A DNA stretch of 64,000 bases. It comes from Lenzites betulinus (taxonomy: Eukaryota > Basidiomycota > Agaricomycetes > Polyporales > Polyporaceae). Positions 24,256 through 36,160 of the stretch are shown here, piece by piece (within the stretch, counting starts at the first letter, position 1; each line of letters begins with the position of its first letter). The notes under the pieces are model-generated. The model was not told the DNA's origin. It ran no database searches and saw only the letters and a list, made by a program, of their open reading frames with translations. The translations under genes and the position numbers were made by a program. Location: NCBI GenBank assembly GCA_022264855.1, contig JABYQU010000003.1:248001-312000 (forward strand), written 5' to 3'.

Positions 24256-26141
24256 CTATGGGAGTACTTCCAGCTCGGCGAGCCATATATTCTGCTGCGC
24301 CGGGCGGACAGACAACAACCAAAGTTTATCTGTGGTAATGCCCTGTCGCCCGATCGCCCAGCGCGCGTGGCCCGGCTGCGCGGCAGACTTCTACAGATCG
24401 TGCATGCCAGATGAGCCTGGCCGCGGTTCCGCGGGGTAGATAACCAGAGCACTCACTGCGGCGCGGTCCATGAACCGCGAGAGGTGCGTACATATGAGCT
24501 TCGCGAACCTGCCGCGGGTTATAAAAGTACCCTTCTCCTGCACGTGGATGTACTTCCCGACATGCTCATATCCCGGCCACTGGGGTCAAGGGATACAGGG
24601 AGTCAGAATCAGTATTCGCTTGATATTCGGCACTAAACAAAGGTACCCACAGCGATAACAAGACGGATCTGGCGCGCCCCAGTCCTCTCTAGGACGCGCT
24701 CGTCGTGTCCGTCTAGCACGACGTTATCCTTCAGGATCTCGCGCACAGGTACACCCGGAACGCCGTCCACCTTGAAGGTCTCCCTGAACGATTCTTCCCA
24801 TTTAGAAGTACACTTTAAGGTCTGCTTGAGGGGAAAACGCAGAGCGCTGATCGGCGCTAAGGACGCGCCCGAGAACATGGGCTGAGGTGCTGAGTCTGGC
24901 GGAATTCCCGGGAGTGAGGAAGGTGCCACAGGCGTGGGGAAATTGCGTGTGGGACTGGCAAGGATCGCGGGGGAAGGTGCTGGACTAAGGCTGTAGTAGG
25001 AGGATACTCCAGGCGAAGGGAAGCTATGGTAAGATGAAGTTGATGCCTCTCCAGGTGAATTCGTGGAATTCGTGACGCTGGACCCAGACGGAAGAGGCAA
25101 CGAGAGGATAGGGAATTGACCATGCGAGAGGTATGGATGAGCGGGAGCTGGCAGGTATGACGTGGTCGAGGACGGCGAAAGCGGGGTTTCCGAGAAATGA
25201 TTAGGAATTAGGGAGGTATGGGCGTTGCTATACGATGAAGAAGCAACGTGCAGGAAGGACGACGGTACAGATAGAGTCTGGCGGGTGACCTCGCGGCCTG
25301 GAATGAGTTGATGTATGCCCTGGAGCGGTAAGGAGGGAAGGAACTATAGAACTCCATCACGTCATCAACTGACATAAAACACGTTGGAGAGAATGTCATA
25401 CCTCATTTTGCCGTACCGGTTTCGGAAGGTCCGGCTGATAGTCGTGGTATCGCGGCCACGGTTCGTAGCCGTAGGACGTAGCCATGTACTGAAAGTCCAT
25501 TCTTGGACCCATATTTGGCTGTGCAAGGTTCTCGCTTGAAGGCGAGCGGTCATCCTGGGGCAATAGATCAGATTATGTAGTTGGCATGCGATAGGAAACT
25601 TACATGCTGCGAGAAAAACCACTGCTGCAGAAGGGTGTTCGGATCTGAAGTCTCGATAGCAGCTGTAGAAGGACCGGGCTGGGAATCTTGCGTCGGGATC
25701 CACTCGGAGTTCTCGTTCATTAAGGGGATGCCGCGACCGGCTTCCGGGAGGGTGTCAGGATCGAGACAAACATCCTTGTACGGCGAACGAGCGTGGCTTA
25801 TATCTGGAAACGGGGGCGGGAACAACGTGTATACAGGTCGCTTTCCCGCCGCGGGAGGCGGTGAGAGCTATCATGGTCATCCACAGCTTCTGTCGTGTTT
25901 GAAAACGCGACCTTCACGAACGGTAACGGACTTTGATTTCGGTAGGAAGGTTTGCCATGTTGAAAACACGAGTGGGGCTGAGGTATGACAGTCGGACATA
26001 CGACGGCTTTCTAGACTGCACAGCACCGCCGAGTTCAGTACGTTCATGTAGCGGGTCGGCGGGGAATGACGTGAACTGCGGAGGGGGAAACGGAGGGCGC
26101 GTGTATGTGGCCGCCTCGTGGATCTGTCTGGGCTGTACCAC
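24256..26141 (-). CDS. Disordered protein with conserved WPGY-type C-terminal module
   Basis: Protein of unknown function. From 26141 it reads through Pro/Ser/Tyr-rich low-complexity exons (for example LFPPPFPDISHARSPY and PSPGVSSYYSLSPAPSP). These join in frame at GTAAGT, GTATGA and GTGGGT donors. The C-terminus is compact: LKQTLKCTSKWEESFRE, VPGVPVREILKDN, TGARQIRLVIA, then WPGYEHVGKYIHVQEKGTFI, TRGRFAKLICTHLSRFMDRA and, after a last intron, PGHARWAIGRQGITTDKLWL with stop at 24256. A WPGY-(E/H)-x-Y-x(n)-ITR-x(2)-LA pattern recurs at the C-terminus of many agaricomycete unknown proteins, from memory of such genomes. The donor of the first intron (GTCCGT, near 25938) is weak, so the N-terminus is uncertain. 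Confidence 0.65.
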
Positions 26142-27283
26142 GGAAGGCGCTCACTGCAAACTGCCACTCCCTTGGGCAATGTGTGGTCAAAATGGCTCGT
26201 GAGTAAACCAGGACCAGAACTGCGCACCCTCTACACCACTCGGAAGTTCGGGCCTGAAGAATCCTGATTCACGGCGAAAAGAGGTAGTAGGCTCCCGGCC
26301 ACACGGACGTCATCACTACAGCCGTGCAGTGCGTGCCTTATCCCCACCACGCCGACGCTTCTTGAGCTGTTGACGCCAGCCACGACTCTGTCGAGATGAT
26401 TTTTTGTAGCTTGCCGCGGGTCTAGATGATGAATTGTTGCAGGCCATGTGAGATAGCTTCCAGAGGTTCCTGACTTCTGCGACGCTAGAATGCGATGGTG
26501 CTCGCTGCAAACGCAAGGCTAAAGCGTGCTGCTAGATGCCGCGTTCGGGGCCCTTGGATGTTGAACTTGGGTAAGCCCATACGACAGCGGGGGGCAGTCC
26601 TCGGAGGACCGTGCAGATCTGCATAGGCAAACGGGCAAAACGTCCGCTGATCCCGTGGCACGCATTCGGGGCGAACTGCATAGCCTAAGCTCTAGACTGA
26701 GCGGCACATCCTGTCCCTTTCGTCGTTCCGGGGTAATAAGTCATTATATGCGCATGCGGTCGGTACACTGTGGTAAGTTGTCTAGTGCAGGGGTTTTTCA
26801 GGGGTTGGATCTGTCGTTGGGAAGTTTTTGAGAGCTTCAACGTTCAACGTTCGCTAACGACACTTGAAGGAACGAAGTTCACCGTGTCCAAGAAACTTCG
26901 AGTTCACCTTGCAAGAGCGGTACATCTCATTAAATCAGTTTGAATCTTGCAGGATCTATCTTCTTCTCAAGCTTTTATGGCACAACATGCATAAGGTGTT
27001 TTGGAAATATCCAGAAGAAAGTGAGAGGTTAGAGGCAAGATGCGTTGGTAAGCGCTAAGCTCTTGTAAGCATGACGCAACATTACTGATGAAAGTGTAGT
27101 ACGACCAAGATAGTCTACAAGTCCTTTCTGATCTAAGACTAGTACTATCATAAGCTGGTCATTATTTCAACTATTAGCCGGAAGCGGGCCAGCTCAGGCT
27201 GCGCGCAAGTCTCTCTCCAACGGCCACCTCCACCGTCCGCAGCGGCTCAAACGTCCTCAAGTCATTGTACCTCTCTGGTCACT
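26142..27283. other. Intergenic, 1.1 kb
   Basis: Lies between divergent genes, so it should contain both promoters. The short open frames here have no recognisable content. Confidence 0.5.
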
Positions 27284-29984
27284 ATGCCAAGAGTCCCAAA
27301 GATCTCACCAGTGACGGGCGCGACGGTGCCTGCGCACTTCATTCATACTGCGGAGGCCCAGTTCGTCGACAACGCCGGTCGTACCGTTCTACTTCGCGGC
27401 ATCAACCTCTCTGGCGCGGACAAAGCTCCAGTAGGTGCGCAGTCGCAACAGCTGGATGGGTTTTGGGAATCCGGTGAAAGTGGAGAAGAGACTTTCGTTG
27501 GGAGACCCTTGAATCTTGAGGACGGCTCTGCGGACGTGCACCTCGCTCGCCTTAAAGGATGGGGCTACAATATGCTGAGATACGTCGTGACTTGGGAAGC
27601 GTTAGAGCATGCAGGCCCGTAAGTAGCGTCCACTGTAACCGCTTGCGGTGCTCATTCTTGTTTAGCGGAAAGTATGATTTCGAGTTCATGGACTACACCG
27701 TTCGAGTGCTTCGGAAGTGCAAGGAATACGGGTTTCGAGTATACATGGACCCCCACCAGGATATCGTAAGCTCACGCGTGCCTTCTTTGCTTGCATCGCT
27801 AACTGTACGTCATTCCAGTGGTCGCGTTTCTCCGGAGGTTCCGGTGCACCATTCTGGACACTCCCTGCTTGCGGCATCGACCCACGCAACTTTACTGCAA
27901 CACAAGCTGCCATCTTGCACTCTGAATACCCCACGCCACCCGATGCGAACCCTGCTGACCTTCCTGCCATGATCTGGAGCACAAACTACGGTCGCCTCGC
28001 CTCCCAGACTCTCTTTACCCTCTTCTTCGCCGGGCGCGAGTTTGCCCCGAAGTGCATCATTGACGGGCAGAATATCCAGGACTATCTGCAGTCGCACTTT
28101 ATCGCTGCGTTCGCGCAGCTGGCCGACCGCATCCGCGACGCGGGTGACCTGGCGGACGAATGCGTTCTCGGCTGGGACAGCATGAACGAACCATATGAGG
28201 GCTTCTGCGGCTACGCGGACCTCAACACCGTGCCGACGAAACAGACGTCCACCCTGAAAAAGGGGTCGTTCCCCACGCCTGCGCAATCGCTTCGTCTAGG
28301 CATGGGATCCGCCCAGACGGTAGACAACTGGAAGTTTACGACTATGGGTCCGAAACGCGACGGAACGGTGACCATCGACCCTCAGGGTCAGAAGATGTGG
28401 ACGGATCCAGACACCGAAGCCAAGGGCGTGCATCCGAAGTGGGGTTGGCGCCGCGACCCGGGCTGGAGGCTTGGGACGTGTATATGGGCGCTGCATGGCG
28501 TGTGGGATATCGAGAGTGGCGCGGTCCTTGTCCCAGACTATTTCCGATACCGCGCGGATGGCACGGAGGTCGTGTTCATAGACGACTTTTGGCGGCCGCA
28601 CTGGCGCGACTTCGCCGTCCGCATGCGCGAGAGTCACCCCGAAGCGATCCTATTCGTCGCGCCACCCGTGTTCGTGCCTCCGCCCGAGATCAGCGAAGAC
28701 TACCTCAAGGGCCGGTGCTGTCTATCCACTCACTACTACGATGGGCTGACGCTCGTCACACGCCACTGGAACTGGTTCAACGCCGATGCGCTTGGCATCC
28801 TCCGCGGCAAGTACTCGACTACGCTCCCGGCTGTCAAGGTCGGTGAGCGCGCGATCCGGAAGTCTCTCCAGGAGCAGCTCGGCTACCTCCAGGCGGACGC
28901 AAAGATTCTCGGCGCGTACCCTACCATCATCGGCGAGATTGGTATCCCGTACGATATGGACGGCAAGAAGGCATATGGATACACAGATGGTGGCAAGCAT
29001 CGCGGCGACTTCTCGAACCAGCAGAAAGCTCTCGACGCCAGCATGAACGCTGCCGACGGTCCGAACGCGCTCAACTACACGATCTGGAACTACTGCCCGG
29101 ACAACTCGCACTCGTGGGGGGACGGATGGAACATGGAGGATCTCAGCGTTTGGAGCCCGGACGACCTCCGGCCCACGACGAAGTTCCGCATGCAACAGGG
29201 CGAAGGCTCGCCTATCGCTCATCACAAACCCGGGCGCAGTGCGACGCCTTCTGCGTCATCCAGCCTCTCGCTCAACACGATCACCCAAGAGAGTCATACA
29301 GACTCAGAAACGCTCGTGTCAACACGCCTGTCGGCCTCGCGGTCGTTCGCGCACTGGGACAACGCGTACGACTTCCTCACGGACGGCGCCCGTGCCGTCA
29401 AGGCGTTCTGCAGGCCCTTCCCCACCGCAATCGTCGGCGTCCCGAAGGACATTCAATTCGACATCTCTAAGGCCGAGTTCAAGCTCACCGTGCGGGTGCG
29501 GCCAGAAGACGCACCCCGGAGGGAGGGCCTAGGCCTGAGCCCCGTAGCTCCGTCACCCTACGACGAGGCTGAGCTCCCGACGGAGATCTATGTCCCTCTC
29601 GTGCATTTCGCGAGCGACAAACAGATCTCGGACCCTCAACGCGAACAGTCCCCCGTTTCGAGCACGCGCGTTGCGCTCTCCAAGTCGCTAAGCACCCTCG
29701 CGGGATCGAACTCCGCCCCCGTCCCGGATCCACTGGGGCTGTGCTCCACGGAGCCGGACCTGCTCGCGCTTTACGTCGACGTCTCGGCGGGCCGCTGGAC
29801 TGTCGAGGGTCAAACGCTCAAGTGGTGGTACCCCGTCCCGTCGTCCGGAAACCCCCGCGAATACACCATCACCATCCGGCGCGCGGGTGGCGCGGTCAAG
29901 GCGGCGGAGGAGAGGGCCTTTGCGAACACCTCGCTGCTGAGCGAGCTGGCCTCGTGTCTGGGCGGATGCTGTAGCATCATGTAG
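27284..29984 (+). CDS. GH5 (subfamily 12-type) glucosylceramidase / steryl-beta-glucosidase
   Basis: Retaining beta-glucosidase resembling the fungal endoglycoceramidase-related enzymes (EGCrP1/EGCrP2) that degrade glucosylceramide or ergosteryl glucoside. Exons 27284-27618, 27666-27765 and 27819-29984 splice cleanly to 866 residues. The N-terminus has [15 protein letters not shown]; a middle block has [20 protein letters not shown], joined across intron 2. The acid/base glutamate lies in DSMNEPYEG (about residue 269) and the nucleophile in [13 protein letters not shown] (about residue 518). [20 protein letters not shown] completes the barrel. A C-terminal beta-rich domain follows, ending CLGGCCSIM. 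The last four residues fit a CaaX box with adjacent cysteines, and there is no N-terminal signal peptide, so a membrane-attached cytosolic enzyme is a fair inference. Exact substrate preference cannot be read. Confidence 0.9.
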
Positions 29985-30965
29985 ATGTAGTTGGTGGTAC
30001 GGCCGTGGCCGCGCCATCCTCTGCGATTGATTATCTTCTTGCTTTCCTAGTGCCTATCGTCTTGGATCGGACTGTACTATACATACACGCTGTGGACTTG
30101 CTATCAAGATACCTGTTTCATCTCACGACGGACGCAATCGCACGCGACGCACTATCCCTAGGCATTCCCCGCAGTCCTCGCTGCATGCCGTACGACGTTT
30201 GTGGAAATATTGTGTTCGAACCGCGTATCGGTGGCCGGCAAGGCGAAAGCCGTAGGCCGGTGTGGATGGGAGAGATCGCAAACTCGTCTTCCTCCGAGCG
30301 CAGCTAGGCCGAACACAAGTCTATTATCACTAGCCATGGGAGAGCCACCATTAATATGGTCTTCCCCTACGCTCGTGAGGCTGATTTATGAGTTTATGGC
30401 CTCAAAAGTACTTCGAAGGGGTAAACACCAGTATATTTCGCTCGTGCACTCTTGTGCAAGGCACTCTGGGGTATTTAATATGTACCATCTCGTACCAATT
30501 TGCTTACTACCGGATGAGGGAGGGATGAAATAAAGAGATTTTGCAACGCTTTCCCGGCAAACGTCTTGCATGTACAGAAAGCGGGGGCTCGGGGTTGTCA
30601 CCCGTTTCTCAGACTTGATCGGATATTCTCATAATTCGGCTCCAACGCAGAGAACAGACCCTCCAATGGTCCCCTTAGGTTTCGCAAATGTCAGAACAAC
30701 AAGGAGGGAGATATCGCGGGCGGTGAGAAGAGAGTTACAACGAACGTATGCCCTAATATCCGATCGTGGTTTCCACGAACCTCCGGGCCCGTAGTGCCCA
30801 TTGGGGATAGTAAACGGATCCCAGATGACTCGCTAAATCATATACAGGTAAGCTAGAGAAGATAACGATCACGAAAAGCGAAACGGCTACCGCAGGGGAG
30901 TCACAGCAGTGAGTGTTTTGGGAATCACGGATGGCGATCGGACTCGGAGCTCGGGGGAACGGACG
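29985..30965. other. Intergenic, 1 kb, convergent 3' region
   Basis: Between the GH5 stop and the stop of the small minus-strand gene. No gene recognised. Confidence 0.5.
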
Positions 30966-31259
30966 CTACAGCTCGTCTCCGCCCCGCTTCGCCCTCCGCC
31001 TCGGCTGGTCCTGCACGTCCACGCGCAACACGCCGGGGAGGGCGGTGAGCGCATCGGTGACTTCGCCCTGCACACGCGGCCAACTCGCGCGGGGCACGCT
31101 GAGGAGCTGCACATCGCGCAACTCGCCGACGCGGCCTAGACGGCTGATGAGGGCATGCACCGCCAGGCCGTCGGGGTTCTCGTGCAGGGCGGACGTCGGG
31201 GACAGGGTGATCGTCAGATAGACGTTTTCGTCGTGGTTCTGCGCGAGGGGCGTGGACAT
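30966..31259 (-). CDS. Small protein of unknown function, 97 aa
   Basis: Single-exon frame starting MSTPLAQNHDENVYLTITL and ending with a basic tail (QPRRRAKRGGDEL). The alternating pattern of a strand (ENVYLTITLSP), a helix-like stretch (GLAVHALISRLGRV), a strand (LRDVQLLSVP), a helix (VQGEVTDALTAL) and a strand (VLRVDVQDQ) resembles a small ferredoxin-like alpha/beta fold. Codons are as GC-rich as in neighbouring genes, which supports a real gene. It is divergent from the inositol polyphosphate multikinase with 339 bp between starts. I do not recognise the family. Confidence 0.5.
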   Translation of the reverse strand: MSTPLAQNHDENVYLTITLSPTSALHENPDGLAVHALISRLGRVGELRDVQLLSVPRASWPRVQGEVTDALTALPGVLRVDVQDQPRRRAKRGGDEL

Positions 31260-31598
31260 CGTGCGGATTCAGGGCGAGAAGGTGGGAGGCGGTGGACAGG
31301 CTGCGTGCGCAGCGCGGTGCGCGAGCTCTGAATTAGGCTGAACTCTGACTGCGACCGGCTCGCAGTCGGTGCTCGCGAGCTCTCTTCTGCCACTTGAGCT
31401 TCTACGCGGCCTTCCGTAGCCTCGTCGGCGGCGGAGGCTGTTATGGCATTCGTGTTTGTCTTACACATTCAGGCGTTCGCGTCGCGACGCTCCGCCACCG
31501 CCGCGGCGAGACCCCAGCTCTCGCGCACAAGCTTGCGCTTGGCCTGATACCATCACCATCCCCCTCCGTTGCACCCTCGTAGCACAACCCCTCAGAAC
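31260..31598. promoter_or_regulatory. Divergent promoter region, small protein / IPMK
   Basis: 339 bp between two start codons; the stretch before the multikinase ATG is C-rich with short pyrimidine runs. No TATA box is evident. Confidence 0.4.
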
Positions 31599-32853
31599 AT
31601 GTCCGACACGCTTGCCCCCGCCCCAAGCTCTGGCGGGCTGTTAGCGTCAGGCGCGACCACTTCGCGGTCGAGATCGGGCGCGGTCACCCCGCTCGAATCC
31701 CAGGTCGGCGGCCACCCAGGCGTGCTCGCGAGCGAAGACGGCGAGCTGCTGATCAAACCCGCGCTCCCCCACGAAGTCGCGTTCTATCATTCCCTCTCGA
31801 CCGACCCGGGGTTCGCGCCACTCCGACCGTTCGTGCCCAAGTTCTACGGCACGCTGCGCCTCGAGGGTCAGGTGTCCGAGAACGCCCCGGCGCCCGACCA
31901 AGGCGGGCCGGCTGTGGTCGTCAACCCCGTCGCGGTGGCGGAGTCCGAGAAAGATGAGTACTTGCGGGTCATCTCTCTTCGCACGCGCGTGAGGGAGGGG
32001 GCTTAATTGCGCGCGTCGCGGTCTCACAGTCCATCGTGCTCGAGAACCTCACGCACCGGTTTGTGAAGCCGAACATCCTCGACGTCAAGCTCGGTACGGT
32101 GCTGTACGACGACGAGGCGAGCGCAGAGAAGCGCGCGCGCATGGAGAAGACCGCGCGCGAAACGACGTCGTTCGAGACGGGCGTGCGCCTCACCGGGTTT
32201 CAGGTGCGTATCTGCGCGCGGGTGTGTCCTGTGTCTTACGCGGGGTGTAGGTGTATGATTTAGCCTCGGGCAAAGCGGTGAACGTCCCTAAGTCGTACGG
32301 GAAGTCGCTCAAGGTTGCGGACCTCCCTGACGGAATCGCGCGTTTCTTCCCCATTCTCCCGGATGCCTCCCTGCCTGAAGCCGTCGCGCAGAGCGCTGCA
32401 AGCGATGTGGCAGTCGGTCTGCCATCCCAGAACACAGGACTCCCTGCGGACGTGCTCGAGCCTATCCTCGAGTCTCTGCGCGAAGACATTCTGGACATCC
32501 GTACTGCACTATCAGAGGTGCACATGCGCATGGTCGGTAGCAGTCTCCTCATCATCTACGAGGCGGACGTGGAGCGTGCCCGCGAAGGCGTCCAGTGGAT
32601 GGAAGAGGTCGGCTACGAGGACGAAGATGATCAGGACGAAGACGAGGAGGAGGAAGACGAGGAGGAAGGCAAGAAACGTGCGGGCCCGCCGTATATCGTG
32701 AAGCTCATCGACTTTGCGCACACGAAGATCGTCCCTGGGGCTGGACCGGACGAGGGGGTACTCAAGGGCGTGGACACGGTGCTTGCATTACTGGACGAGC
32801 GCGCGAAGCAGGTCAATGCCGCTGTGAAAGCCAAGGGGAAAGCTGCAGCATAA
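31599..32853 (+). CDS. ARG82: Inositol polyphosphate multikinase (Arg82/IPMK family)
   Basis: Kinase that phosphorylates inositol tris- and tetrakisphosphates, feeding nuclear inositol phosphate signalling. The protein begins MSDTLAPAPSSGGLLASG and has LIKPALPHEVAFYHSLSTD and PFVPKFYGTLRLEG. The inositol-binding PxxxDxKxG motif is PNILDVKLGTVLYDD. TTSFETGVRLTGFQ follows, then VHMRMVGSSLLIIYEADVER and the C-terminal IDFAHTKIVPGAGPDEGVLK, with the DFAH metal-binding motif. An acidic run (EDEDDQDEDEEEEDEEEGKK) is inserted before the last motif. Two introns are used: a short one of 41 nt (31990-32030) and one at 32202-32250. The first donor is uncertain because GTACTT, earlier, breaks frame. Confidence 0.9.
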
Positions 32854-33306
32854 GGATTGCGAGGGGCCTGGGTCCACATACTGATCTGTACAAACGTGAT
32901 ATACCAATGATGTACAATATCAGTATATTGAGCTTGATCTCCAACGTATGTGCAGACTATGTGGCACCATCACTATCCTTGGAGAAGCAAGAGTTCTCAA
33001 GTTCTCAAGTGTGACTGGTCCAAGAGCAGATTAGAAAACCATTATGATCGGGGTGTAAGATTAGAACCTATGTCACTGGACATAGTACTTGGTGACCAAT
33101 ACTATGCGGATGAGGATGTACTGGAATCTGAGGGTGGGGTATCGGTGGAAGTATCCGAGCTGGAACCATGCAAGTCGGAGGAAGTTGGTGGTTTCTTTAC
33201 CAAGTCGATCCGAGGTAGAGGTAGTGGTGTGCCTTCAAACTCTGCCCATCCTCCTCTAAGTCCGATCTCCACAACACGCTGCAGTATTCGTGCAATCTCG
33301 TCGTGC
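32854..33306. other. Convergent 3' region, IPMK / OPA3
   Basis: 453 bp between convergent stops; AT-richer than the genes. A perfect direct repeat AGTTCTCAAGTTCTCAAGT is at 32992-33010. No gene. Confidence 0.45.
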
Positions 33307-33950
33307 CTACTCATGTAAACGGCTGTCAATAATGTGCCCGAGACCGGTAAAACAAGCCGCGCACCGTAAAGCCTGTTCTTCAAACCGCTCCTCGTATGAT
33401 CGCTGTAGGGAATCCACACGTTCCGAGAGCCGCTGTACATTCTCACTGAGAGCGTCCAGTGAGTCGTCCACCGCGTCTCGCCGTTTAGTTTGGCTCCGCG
33501 AGGAGCGCCATGCCTCCGCTACGATCATCCCCGCCGCCACAGTGAACAGGAATCCCTCTGCGAGTGCGTTTGCGCCATTCTCAATTGCCCTATTTGCGTT
33601 GTCAGGTGGCAATGGCTTCCACATTTATGGTGTAGCTCACCGAGTTTCGGATAGCGGCCGTACGTGCTTCGCGGGCTCCCCGAGGAGGTTCGTGCGCATG
33701 CGTACTTCCGTCTGGTACATGCGCTGTGCAAGCCCGACGCAGATGGAGCGGAACGTCTCATGTCTTCAACAAGAATCAGCACTCATGAAGGCACATTATC
33801 CTCATTGTTGCACTCACTGTTTTGCCTGTACTTTGATTTGGTTGCTTATGGGTTTCGCTAGCGTCTTGCAACGTTCAGAGTAGGAAACCCTTGCGAGCCT
33901 TCGTCGTGACTCACTCGGATGACCAGCTGCGCTATCTTCACGGAAGCCAT
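33307..33950 (-). CDS. OPA3: OPA3-like mitochondrial protein
   Basis: Member of the OPA3 family of mitochondrial membrane-associated proteins. The first exon (ATG at 33950) reads MASVKIAQLVI and splices to RTLAKPISNQIKVQAKQ, the family's N-terminal block. The next exon is TFRSICVGLAQRMYQTEVRM, followed by RTNLLGEPAKHVRPLSETR. The last exon is AIENGANALAEGFLFTVAAG, MIVAEAWRSSRSQTKRRD, then a coiled coil (SLDALSENVQRLSERVDSLQ) and a cysteine-containing tail to the stop at 33307. Three introns of normal length. The glycine-rich membrane-insertion segment (GFLFTVAAGMIVAE) is intact. It is divergent from the next gene with 271 bp between starts. Confidence 0.9.
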
Positions 33951-34221
33951 GATGGGTTGTATGCGGTTGAAATGAGCGTGGTTGGTATTTAGCTAGAGGG
34001 GGAGTGCGGACGACGGCGTGCGGAACGCCACGGACGGCGAGCGCAATGCGGCCGGAACGCGAGTCGGCCGAGCGTCTTCGTCAGTGCCGGCTGTCGGTCC
34101 GGTACTCCGGTATAGCACAGTAATGACGTTGGTGTGTTCGGGGGCGGGGGCACGCAAGTACACTCTTGCTTTCTACCACCATCGCGGACTTAGGAACAAT
34201 CCCTGTCTATATGCGCGCGAG

Positions 34222-36160
34222 ATGCTTGCTTCACAATCTCCCGCAGGCAAACGCACTCTGAACTTCTTGAATCCGGACAGCGTCGGAGTCGATGGTCCCG
34301 GGGCACAGGTGTGTATAGAGAACGACCGATCTATATACACGGTGAGGTGAACTTACTTATGATATCTGCAGTTGGACACGTTGCCAAACGAGTATGAGAT
34401 GAACATTCGCCTCGAGCGGATGCGCGTGCTGGAGGCCCTTTCAGCTCGAGATGTCGCAGTCGGACGCCTCGCCGAGGCGTGCGCCTCTATCCGTGAAAAG
34501 GCAAACACGATCAGGGATCTGAGTAACGAGAAGACGAAAAGCGTCAAACAACTTGAGATCGTGGGCCACGCTCCCGGCCAGACGGCGGACGACGCAGTCG
34601 CGATCACCGAACAAGCGGCACCCCTGGAAATCCGGAGATTGGTCGATTGTCTACAGACTTTGGAGAACAAATTGACGTCTCTCAGCATGTCAGAGAACTG
34701 TCCGCCGAACACTGCGGATGGTCCTGCCCACGAGTACAAGGTAAAGCCAATCTGCACTCCCTGAAGTCCTTCGTGCGCTGATGTTCTCCCGGAAGTCACT
34801 GAAACAAAACCTGGAAGCCGCTGTCAAGATTGTCATGAGAACGCTCACTCGAGGCACAGTCGGGGCTGGCATTCTGCAAGACAGTTCGAATGTTCCCTCC
34901 CCCAACGTTCAATCAACTCCCCTTATGTTGCAAGACCCAGACCACTATGAGGCGCCTTGGACGCCGGTCGACGGAGAGCGTATTGTACGTCTGAATTTGC
35001 TATGCTTACGCTACCTCTCTGACTATGTATATCGTGTTTGTTACAGCCGATCCTCCCGACTGCAACAACAACTGAAAAGATACACGCCAGATATGCCGTC
35101 CTAGCATCTCTCCCCCTTCCTCCCGATATCCCGGTTGGCACCCTCACACCGATTGGCATACCGTCGCCTTACACGCTGCACGATTTCGTCAGTACAATGT
35201 CCGGCGTAAGCTCACTCCTCATTCACCAGGTGACCAATACTAATTAGTTGCCCCGAGCAGCCCTTGCGCGCGCAGTAGGTGCACATCAAATGTTCTGCTT
35301 TCCCCCCGAATAATGCGCATATATGCAGGGTTGGGAACTATCGCGTTTTTCAGCATGCTACAACTACGTGGTGCCCCGAGCGCGAGGAACACGGTTATTA
35401 TCTCACGCCTGTGTTCAAATGCAACACCAATCCTCGCGTCAGCACGGCGCACCGGTGGTCCGCCGTCGACCTGGCTACCAAACTGGATAAACCAACAGGT
35501 ATGGATCTGCTGTCCGAAGCCTACCATACTGACTAACGGTGATCCGTAGAATGTTTCTTCACCAAGGACGGCCATTGGTACTACGCTGGCATATACCTGT
35601 CATTCCGTCTTGAAGATCTCTGCCCCCAGGAATGGGAATGCTTGTCCGCGGAGGCAAGTCATTTTGGGTATTATAATCCTGATATTTGACTTGACTCTAA
35701 TTCGTCTTCGTTGCACTACTAGACGTCTCAAGCGCTGATCAAAGAAACACTGGTCGGTAGAAAGAATACGTCCCCGCAAAACGTCTACGAGACTGGACAG
35801 CTCTACTCCGCTGGGGCCCTCAAGATTGCTTGTATCGGAATCCAGTGCATTAGCTTCAACGAAGCCATGTACCGCGGTCTCATGGAGCACGCCGCACAGT
35901 GCACTCAGTCTGGTAAATGGCGCGCGATGGGATTTGGCGGCGGTGGCGCTGGTCTGGGTCTTGGCACTGCGTGGAACACAAACTCGACCTTATCGCCTCC
36001 TGGAAGCGGTACTACGAATTCTGGCAGTTCTCTTCCTCCTCCGTCAACTATAGGAAGTGTCGCACCTGGTAGTCCTGCTGCACCTCTTGCTCCCACCGCT
36101 CATCATCTTGGCCGCGGTTCTGGGCTGGCTTCTGTCCCGCCTTCTGCCAGGAACATCTAA
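34222..36160 (+). CDS. DUF6697-like protein of unknown function
   Basis: Agaricomycete protein of unknown function. The ATG at 34222 (MLASQSPAGKRTLNFLNPDS) is followed by an intron (donor CAG/GTGTGT) and a helical exon (NIRLERMRVLEALSARDVAV ... IREKANTIRDLSNEKTKSVK) that looks like a coiled coil. After introns at 34741-34796 and near 34985-35045 comes a conserved C-terminal domain with NYRVFQHATTTWCPEREEHG, LTPVFKCNTNPRV, DGHWYYAGIYLSFRLEDL, TSQALIKETLVGRKNTSPQN, VYETGQLYSAGALKIACIG and IQCISFNEAMYRGL. That block matches what I remember of DUF6697 proteins, from memory only. A Gly/Ser/Pro-rich tail ends the protein. The family is common in mushrooms, and no biochemical role is known to me. 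Confidence 0.75.

Noticed and set aside
28722..29225. Long antisense frames inside the GH5 gene
   Set aside because: High GC content of the coding strand creates open antisense frames; the sense strand carries the catalytic motifs.
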